Source: an uncultured Collinsella sp.
GTDB lineage: Bacteria; Actinomycetota; Coriobacteriia; Coriobacteriales; Coriobacteriaceae
DNA length: 10,685 nt
Reading direction: 5' to 3'
Assembly: GCA_900547345.1 (NCBI GenBank)
Contig: URGG01000068.1
Location: 1 to 10,685, forward strand
Shown here in pieces: positions 6,436 to 10,685 of this stretch. The stretch's first letter is position 1. Each line of letters starts with the position of its first letter. The position numbers and the translations under genes were made by a program. The notes below the pieces were generated by a model. That model saw only the letters and a list, made by a program, of their open reading frames with translations. It ran no database searches and was not told where the DNA came from.

Positions 6436-7740
6436 CTAGAGCTCGGCCTCCGCATGGCCTCGCTGCGCCTCGGGCAGCTCCCCGTAGAGCGGATGGTCTT
6501 CGAGCCTAAAGCGCTCGACCTGTTCGGGAGTGCAGCCGCGCACAAAGAGCCACGAGCGATCGATCGGCGTCGCCATGAGCGTGCTGGGCAGCGCGTCGGC
6601 GCGGTCGGAAAACACCCGGGCACTCTCGGGATCCTGGAACGCCAGCACCAGATGCGTGTCGCAGTTGCCCATGATGGAGCGTGCGCGTGCCTCGCCATAG
6701 AGCGCATCGAGCTGGTTGGTCGACTGCAGCAGCAGCGTTGCCCAGATGTTGCGGCTTCGGATAATCGAGAGCACGTTGTCGATCTGGGGGATCTGCAGAT
6801 TTGCGAAGTCATCGAGCATAAAGCGCACGGGCACGGGCAGGCTGCCGTCGGGCTGCCTATCGGCCTCACGAATGAGGCCCATAAACGCCTGCGAAATAAA
6901 GAGGCCGGTCAGCGGATCGAGATTGCGGTCAATATCGCTCACGGTTACAAACAGGGCGCAGGGGGTGTGTCCCATGGAAGCGAAGTCCGCCTGATGGCAC
7001 TCACGATAGAGCTGTGCCGCACCGTCGAATCCCAGACACATGACCTTTTCGGCAAGGATGCCGACGATGCTCGCGTGCATGCGCTCGGCATTTTGCGTAA
7101 TGGCGTAGCGCCGCCATAGCGAGAGGGCATAGCTTTGGGGGTCGGTCGTGATCAGGTCGTCAAACAATCGACCTGTGGCACCGTCCTGCAGGTGCTCGAT
7201 CAGCTTGATGACCGAGCTGATCGTCTGCTCGTCGGCGGGTAGCTGTTCGGTGACGTAGGCGATAAGACACGACAGCAGGTTTGCCGCCGCATGATCCCAA
7301 AAAGGCTGGTTGTTGTCCTCGATGGGGCAGATGGCCTTTGCCACCGAGAGGATGTCCTGCTGGTTGGGCCTGCCGTCCGTCTTGCGGCGAATGTGCCTCA
7401 GGGGGTTGTAGCCGCAGCGCTCGATGCCGGGCGCAAGGGCCGGGACGGTGTTGAGGTCGGCGAAGTTGAGACATTGCACGCGGTAACCGTGGGCTGCCAG
7501 CACGGGTCCCACTTCGCGACAGAGCGTGCCTTTGGTGTCGAGCACGATGTAGCTTGCGTTCATTTGCAGCAGGTTGGGCTTGAGGACGTTTCGGGTCTTG
7601 CCGGCTCCCGAGGGGCCGATCACAAGTGCATTGTTGTTGAGTCCCGTTTGGCGGGTGTCGCAGGAAAGCGTTCGATCCTTGGCGAGGATGGTGGACGATG
7701 CGGACTCAGATGCGGCGAGACGGCTGGCGAGGTTAGACAT
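6436..7740 (-). CDS. TraG/VirD4-type coupling-protein ATPase without membrane anchor
   Basis: A 434-residue P-loop ATPase of the VirD4/TraG family, the hexameric pumps that feed DNA or protein to type IV secretion channels. Walker A is GPSGAGKT (42-49), followed by PNLLQMNASYIVLDTKG. The PFWDHAAANLL helix (147-157) and Walker B VRFMLDDFANL (305-315; usual DE reads DD) follow. The sensor segment is LLLQSTNQL (337-345). Typical members are about 600 residues and start with two membrane helices. Here the ATPase domain begins almost at once and no hydrophobic segment is present, so it should be soluble. The ATG has AAGGAGG upstream and overlaps the end of the ClpP-like gene by 8 bases (ATGTCTAA), implying coupled translation. 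No relaxase or other secretion gene is in the window. Confidence 0.82.
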   Translation of the reverse strand: MSNLASRLAASESASSTILAKDRTLSCDTRQTGLNNNALVIGPSGAGKTRNVLKPNLLQMNASYIVLDTKGTLCREVGPVLAAHGYRVQCLNFADLNTVPALAPGIERCGYNPLRHIRRKTDGRPNQQDILSVAKAICPIEDNNQPFWDHAAANLLSCLIAYVTEQLPADEQTISSVIKLIEHLQDGATGRLFDDLITTDPQSYALSLWRRYAITQNAERMHASIVGILAEKVMCLGFDGAAQLYRECHQADFASMGHTPCALFVTVSDIDRNLDPLTGLFISQAFMGLIREADRQPDGSLPVPVRFMLDDFANLQIPQIDNVLSIIRSRNIWATLLLQSTNQLDALYGEARARSIMGNCDTHLVLAFQDPESARVFSDRADALPSTLMATPIDRSWLFVRGCTPEQVERFRLEDHPLYGELPEAQRGHAEAEL

Positions 7741-8350
7741 GGGCGACCTCCTTGGTGGTCGAGAGGATTTCGTGGGCAAAGCCGAGCTCGACGGCGCGCT
7801 CGGCCGAAAGGTAGGTGTCTTTTGCAGTGAGGGACTGGATGCGCTTGGGCGTGAGGCCGCTGCGGTCCGAGAGGATTTGCGTGAGGGTCTTGCGGGTCTG
7901 CATGAGACGCCGGCTGGTTTCCTGCAGCGCAAGTGCCGAGCCGCCTGCCCCCTGGGGGATCAGCGGGTCGTGAATCATGAGCTCTGCATGGGGCGCCATA
8001 CGGCGATCGTCGCCGCCCATAAAGATCACGGCGCCCATGGACGCGGCGAATTCCAGGCAGACGGTGCGGATGGGGCACGATGCGAGGCGCATGGCGTCGT
8101 AGATCGCAAGGCCCGATCGCACGCTTCCGCCGGCGCTGGCGACAAATATGGTGATGGGGCGGCTGGGGTCGGTGGCATCGAGCAGGCGGATCTGCTGGCA
8201 TAGGTCGTGGGCCATCGGGGTTTCGATGTTTCCCATGACGGAGAGCTCGCGACGGGCGAGCATCTCATCGTAAATGCTGGTGAGCGTGATGCCTCGGGCG
8301 GATTCACGCATGGTGAGGGGGCTGATGATGGGGGAATGATTGGTGTCCAT
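7733..8350 (-). CDS. ClpP-like serine protease
   Basis: A 205-residue protein of the ClpP peptidase family, whose 14-subunit barrels degrade proteins delivered by an ATPase. The fold markers are in order: ITIFVASAGGSVRSGLAIYDAM (66-87), then the nucleophile segment FAASMGAVIFMGG (S104), MIHDPLIPQGAGG (H127) and KDTYLSAERAVELG (D178). These match the Ser-His-Asp triad of housekeeping ClpP, so activity is expected. MIHDPL differs from the usual MIHQPL, and the sequence is more divergent than a housekeeping ClpP would be. The ATG follows AAAGGAG. It is the middle gene of a three-gene operon, ending inside the start of the TraG-like ATPase; no clpX/clpA gene adjoins. A dedicated role with its operon partners is inference. 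Confidence 0.88.
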   Translation of the reverse strand: MDTNHSPIISPLTMRESARGITLTSIYDEMLARRELSVMGNIETPMAHDLCQQIRLLDATDPSRPITIFVASAGGSVRSGLAIYDAMRLASCPIRTVCLEFAASMGAVIFMGGDDRRMAPHAELMIHDPLIPQGAGGSALALQETSRRLMQTRKTLTQILSDRSGLTPKRIQSLTAKDTYLSAERAVELGFAHEILSTTKEVAHV

Positions 8351-8413
8351 GAGGACTCCTTTCTGTTGGTTGTGTTGTGGAATAGGATTGTTGCCCGCGG
8401 AGGGGCTGGCGGG

Positions 8414-9295
8414 CTACAGGGTTCGTCCGAGCCTGAGATCGAGCTCGGTTGTGGGGCAGGCTGCCTGTTCGTGCGGCTCGCAAGCGCCAAGGGCTCCAAA
8501 GCGATAGAGCGTTGCGGCGGGGGTGAGCCGCAGCTGATGCTCGACAGGGGCACATCCGTCATTTTTGTAATGAGCCGCGTAGTACTGCGCGATGCTGGCG
8601 TTCATCTCGCTGCCATTGCGATGGCGCTCAAACTGGCGTCTGCAGGTCTCGATGATCTTTGCTACCGACTTGGGTGCCGTCGCGGGAACAAGGGCGAGAT
8701 AGCCCTCAAATAGCTCGTTGATGCTCAGGAGGCACAGCAGGTCGATCAGCGTCCTTATGGCTGCTCCCTCGGCAGAAAAATGCGCGGTCATGCGGTTATA
8801 TCGGTTGCGGTCGACGATGGCCGCATGGGGTCTTGGAGTTTTCTGCCCTGTGGTCCCGGGCTTTTGCCGCGCCTGTGTATTGAGCTCGACGTTGCAGCGC
8901 TTGAGGCCGTCCAACGGAAGGAACAGTGCGGTGCGCAGGGTGTTCCGCTTGCTTTCGAGTTCATGACGCTCGTCGGGTTCCCATTCGAGCTTGAGTTTCG
9001 TGTCGAGTGCCGTAAGCATATGGGCTAGGCAGCCTACGGTAAGAACGTACGAATCGTTGTCGCGTTTTGGGGCATAGGGGTCTGTCAGCTTGCGAATGTC
9101 GGGGTCGCCCATGATCTTTGTGCAGCGCTTCAGCAGTTGAGGGTGGTCGGCCAAGATCGTCGCGAGCGGTAGCGACGCGTAGTTCTTGATGGTCGCGGCG
9201 GCAAAGGCGGCGTCATATTCGTTTGCATATGCTCGCTCAATGCGGGCATCCAGAATGCTTTTCTTATCGCCGTCTTCAGCGTGGTGGTTTGTCAT
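8414..9295 (-). CDS. Hypothetical protein, first gene of the ClpP/TraG operon
   Basis: A 293-residue protein that I do not recognise. It is soluble, mixed charge, mostly predicted helical, with no signal peptide or clear membrane segment. Its mid part (about 140-160) is a basic Lys/Pro/Gln linker. A leucine-rich helix (about 180-205) and an Arg-rich stretch QFERHRNG follow, with several His and Cys near the C-terminus (GACEPHEQAACP, 270-281). The ATG is chosen because GGAG lies upstream; the frame stays open to 9451 but without a ribosome site and across repetitive DNA. It lies 63 bp upstream of the ClpP-like gene in the same direction. By position it might be a substrate, adaptor or DNA-binding partner of the two enzymes, but nothing in the sequence decides this. 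Confidence 0.7.
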   Translation of the reverse strand: MTNHHAEDGDKKSILDARIERAYANEYDAAFAAATIKNYASLPLATILADHPQLLKRCTKIMGDPDIRKLTDPYAPKRDNDSYVLTVGCLAHMLTALDTKLKLEWEPDERHELESKRNTLRTALFLPLDGLKRCNVELNTQARQKPGTTGQKTPRPHAAIVDRNRYNRMTAHFSAEGAAIRTLIDLLCLLSINELFEGYLALVPATAPKSVAKIIETCRRQFERHRNGSEMNASIAQYYAAHYKNDGCAPVEHQLRLTPAATLYRFGALGACEPHEQAACPTTELDLRLGRTL

Positions 9296-9330
9296 AGCTT
9301 CTCCAATCGGTTGATGTTCGTGCTGTTTGT

Positions 9331-9378
9331 TGATGTGTTGGTCGTCGTGAGTGATGTGCTTGCCGTGGGTGATGTGCT
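9331..9378 (+). repeat. Short direct repeats in the leader of the ClpP/TraG operon
   Basis: TGATGTGYT occurs three times, at 9331, 9352 and 9370. The last two are part of a 14-bp direct repeat, GTGRGTGATGTGCT (9347-9360 and 9365-9378, one mismatch). They sit 36-83 bp upstream of the first gene's start, where a regulator could act. Confidence 0.55.
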
Positions 9379-9731
9379 GACGTTGGGGTGCTATGCGGTT
9401 TTCAATGAGCCCGTGAGGCAGTTGCTGCAGGGGCGGGATGGAACGGCCCATGCAAGGCGGAAGGCATCGTGCTCAAAATCGAGACAGCAATGCCCTGGGT
9501 GCCTCACATGTGGCAGTTACCTCATTAAGTTGTCATTGCGTTTGGGGCTGTACTTTGCCGATCTTCTTTCTCTTACACGCTAAAAACTGAAATTTCATAT
9601 GCTCGATCTACTTAAAACCGCAACGGCGGTCTTTTATCAACTTATATGTCGGAACGCGTCTTTGCAAGTACTTTTTTGCGTTTGTTTCAAATGGGGTGGT
9701 TTTGCAACCGTCACGCGCCACGCTATGCGAA

Positions 9732-9853
9732 CGTGCCCCTTTTCTGTTGTCGGTCGGATACGATGAGTCGCGTGACGTCGTCAGAGGTCGAATTCGACCG
9801 CTAACGACGTTGTGCAGCTCATCATTTCTGGTCGCAAACAGTAAAGGGGCATG
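9732..9853 (+). repeat. Giant near-loopless palindrome / long hairpin, possible structured RNA
   Basis: The two halves of this 122-bp stretch are symmetric about 9792/9793. Of the 61 facing pairs I count 45 Watson-Crick, 8 G-T and 8 mismatches. The centre is the perfect 14-mer GGTCGAATTCGACC (9786-9799). An outer arm, TGCCCCTTTTCTGTT (9734-9748), faces 9837-9851 with 14 of 15 matches. G-T pairs on the plus strand outnumber A-C oppositions (8 against 3), hinting at selection on a plus-strand RNA fold. Alternatives are a decayed palindromic mobile element or a transfer/replication site. No terminator T tract or clear promoter is visible. Confidence 0.85.
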
Positions 9854-9912
9854 AGGGTGTATTGAGGGGGGATGTCTTGCTGTCGGCATCCGCGTGCGGT
9901 GCCATTCGCTGT

Positions 9913-9932
9913 CTGTAAATATACGTTTACAG
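9913..9932. promoter_or_regulatory. Operator-like palindrome upstream of deoC
   Basis: CTGTAAATATACGTTTACAG has 7-bp perfect arms around a 6-bp centre. The minus strand reads TGTAAACG..., similar to LacI/CcpA-type half sites. It is 120 bp upstream of the deoC start; the regulator is unknown. Confidence 0.5.
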
Positions 9933-9993
9933 CTAATTTCATACCACTTGTCGGAATGCGGACGCTGTCCTTGTATGTCGGGCGTACATTGAA

Positions 9994-10017
9994 CGTGGTT
10001 TTTCGCGTGAAACCACG
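9994..10017 (+). promoter_or_regulatory. Hairpin in the deoC 5' leader
   Basis: CGTGGTTT (9994-10001) pairs perfectly with AAACCACG (10010-10017) around the 8-base loop TTCGCGTG. It ends 21 bases before the AAGGAGG site. It lacks a T tract, so it is not an ordinary terminator; a role in translation or mRNA stability is possible. Confidence 0.5.
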
Positions 10018-10051
10018 AATCGGTTGTCAGTCCTGAACAAGGAGGCCCAGC

Positions 10052-10685
10052 ATGACACTTGCCAAACCCATCAATAAATACATCGACTATATCGATGCCC
10101 CCGAGGACACGTTTGAGCAGTATGTCGAGAAGGCGTTAAAGTACAACTTTCGCTGCGTATTTGCGAACCTTCAGGAGTACGAGACGGGCCGCGCCATGCT
10201 CGAGGGCTCTGACATCATCCTTGCCGGCGCCATCGACTTTCCCCAGGGCACTATGACGCTTGAGGAGAAGCTTGCGAGGTTTGAGGAATACGCTGCGTGT
10301 GGCTTTACCGAGATTGACTACGTTTTGAATCAGGGGTCGATCGAGAACCGCGATTTTGATGCCATCGAGCGCGAGATGACTACCATTGCTGATTTTTGTC
10401 GCGCGCATGGCATCACTGACAAGGTAATCGTCGAGATGTGCAAGCTGGACGGCGACGACGCCGCCAAGCGCCGTGTATGCGAGATCGCGCTGGAGGCCAA
10501 GCCGGGATTCCTTAAGACATCGACCGGCAGAAGCTTTGGCGGTGCTAAGCTCGAGGACGTGCGGCTGATGCACGAGGTGCTCGGCGATGCCGTGGCAATC
10601 AAGGCGGCGGGCGGGATCCGCACGCTCCAAACGGTCGAGGAGATGATCGGGCTCGGGGTGACCCGGTTCGGCGTTTCGGTCGGCA
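10052..10685 (+). CDS. deoC: Deoxyribose-phosphate aldolase (DeoC family), 3' end beyond window
   Basis: Class I aldolase splitting 2-deoxyribose-5-phosphate into glyceraldehyde-3-phosphate and acetaldehyde, the last step of deoxynucleoside catabolism in the cytosol. The 211 visible residues are most of the usual 220-250. The family landmarks are an acidic strand TEIDYVLNQG (D89), the Schiff-base lysine K155 in FLKTSTGRSFGG, the second active lysine K184 in AIKAAGGIRT, and the C-terminal phosphate-binding segment TRFGVSVG. CVFANL replaces the more usual CVNP motif, so it is a divergent branch and a related sugar-phosphate aldolase substrate is possible. The ATG follows AAGGAGG at ideal spacing. 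Upstream lie an operator-like palindrome and a leader hairpin. No other nucleoside gene is visible, but the window ends inside the gene. Confidence 0.9.
   Translation, partial: MTLAKPINKYIDYIDAPEDTFEQYVEKALKYNFRCVFANLQEYETGRAMLEGSDIILAGAIDFPQGTMTLEEKLARFEEYAACGFTEIDYVLNQGSIENRDFDAIEREMTTIADFCRAHGITDKVIVEMCKLDGDDAAKRRVCEIALEAKPGFLKTSTGRSFGGAKLEDVRLMHEVLGDAVAIKAAGGIRTLQTVEEMIGLGVTRFGVSVG

Larger units (their letters stand above)
9296..10051. other. Long intergenic region between divergent operons, no convincing gene
   Basis: About 750 bases without a credible gene. It is divergent: the ClpP/TraG operon runs left and deoC runs right. It contains short direct repeats (9331-9378), a weak hairpin ACCGC-AACG-GCGGT before CTTTTAT (9617-9635), a 122-bp palindrome (9732-9853), five TGTCGG motifs, a 20-bp operator-like palindrome (9913-9932) and a hairpin before deoC (9994-10017). 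The minus-strand open frame at 9608-9889 spans the palindrome, starts without a ribosome site, and resembles no family known to me. Confidence 0.7.

Noticed and set aside
9296..9451. N-terminal extension of the hypothetical protein upstream of 9295
   Set aside because: The ATG at 9451 has no ribosome site, and the extension is His/Gln-rich because it reads through short DNA repeats; the ATG at 9295 has GGAG.
9786..9799. GGTCGAATTCGACC read as a LexA box
   Set aside because: It lacks the 4-base spacer between the half sites and is simply the centre of the larger palindrome; no gene start fits it.
9608..9889. Minus-strand open frame of 93 codons in the intergenic region
   Set aside because: No ribosome site, low-complexity basic product without recognised domain, and it runs through the 122-bp palindrome, which better explains the sequence.
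1..10685. CRISPR array, tRNA or rRNA genes
   Set aside because: No regularly spaced repeats, cloverleaf arms with CCA/T-loop signature, or rRNA-like conserved stretches were seen on either strand.

Overview
The window looks like a chromosomal stretch of a moderately GC-rich Gram-positive bacterium. A Coriobacteriia actinobacterium such as Collinsella is the best guess. The basis is strong AAAGGAG/AAGGAGG ribosome sites, GTC/CTC/GAG-rich codon use, a short-chain flavodoxin next to a DUF3793 gene, and a UvrX-type Y-family polymerase paired with a YolD-like protein. This assignment is inference; there is no rRNA or other phylogenetic marker.

Layout. Positions 1-1129 (minus): a DUF3793 protein followed by a flavodoxin (3' end cut by the window edge), behind a good promoter that overlaps a dyad resembling an iron-box. 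Positions 1304-1687 (plus): a membrane-anchored heavy-metal-associated (HMA) protein behind a G-tract palindrome of the CsoR copper-operator type. Positions 1714-3637 (minus): a coupled SOS operon (Y-family polymerase, then YolD-like protein) with a promoter and two adjacent LexA boxes. Positions 3876-4400 (plus): a reduced iron-alcohol-dehydrogenase-like protein flanked by a 29-bp inverted repeat pair. Positions 4600-6294 (plus): complete glucose-6-phosphate isomerase with a strong intrinsic terminator. Positions 6436-9295 (minus): a three-gene operon made of an unrecognised 293-residue protein, a catalytically intact ClpP-like protease and a soluble VirD4/TraG-type ATPase. Positions 9296-10051: about 750 bases with no convincing gene but much structure, above all a near-loopless palindrome at 9732-9853. 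Positions 10052-end (plus): a DeoC-type deoxyribose-phosphate aldolase, cut at its 3' end.

How the parts fit. The left third is a set of stress-responsive units: iron limitation (flavodoxin), copper (HMA protein) and DNA damage (translesion polymerase). pgi and deoC are central and nucleoside carbon metabolism. The accessory part is the ClpP/TraG operon plus the structured intergenic region beside it. The most unusual items are the 122-bp hairpin, the pairing of a membrane-anchor-less coupling-protein ATPase with a ClpP-like peptidase, and the inverted repeats around the degenerate dehydrogenase gene.
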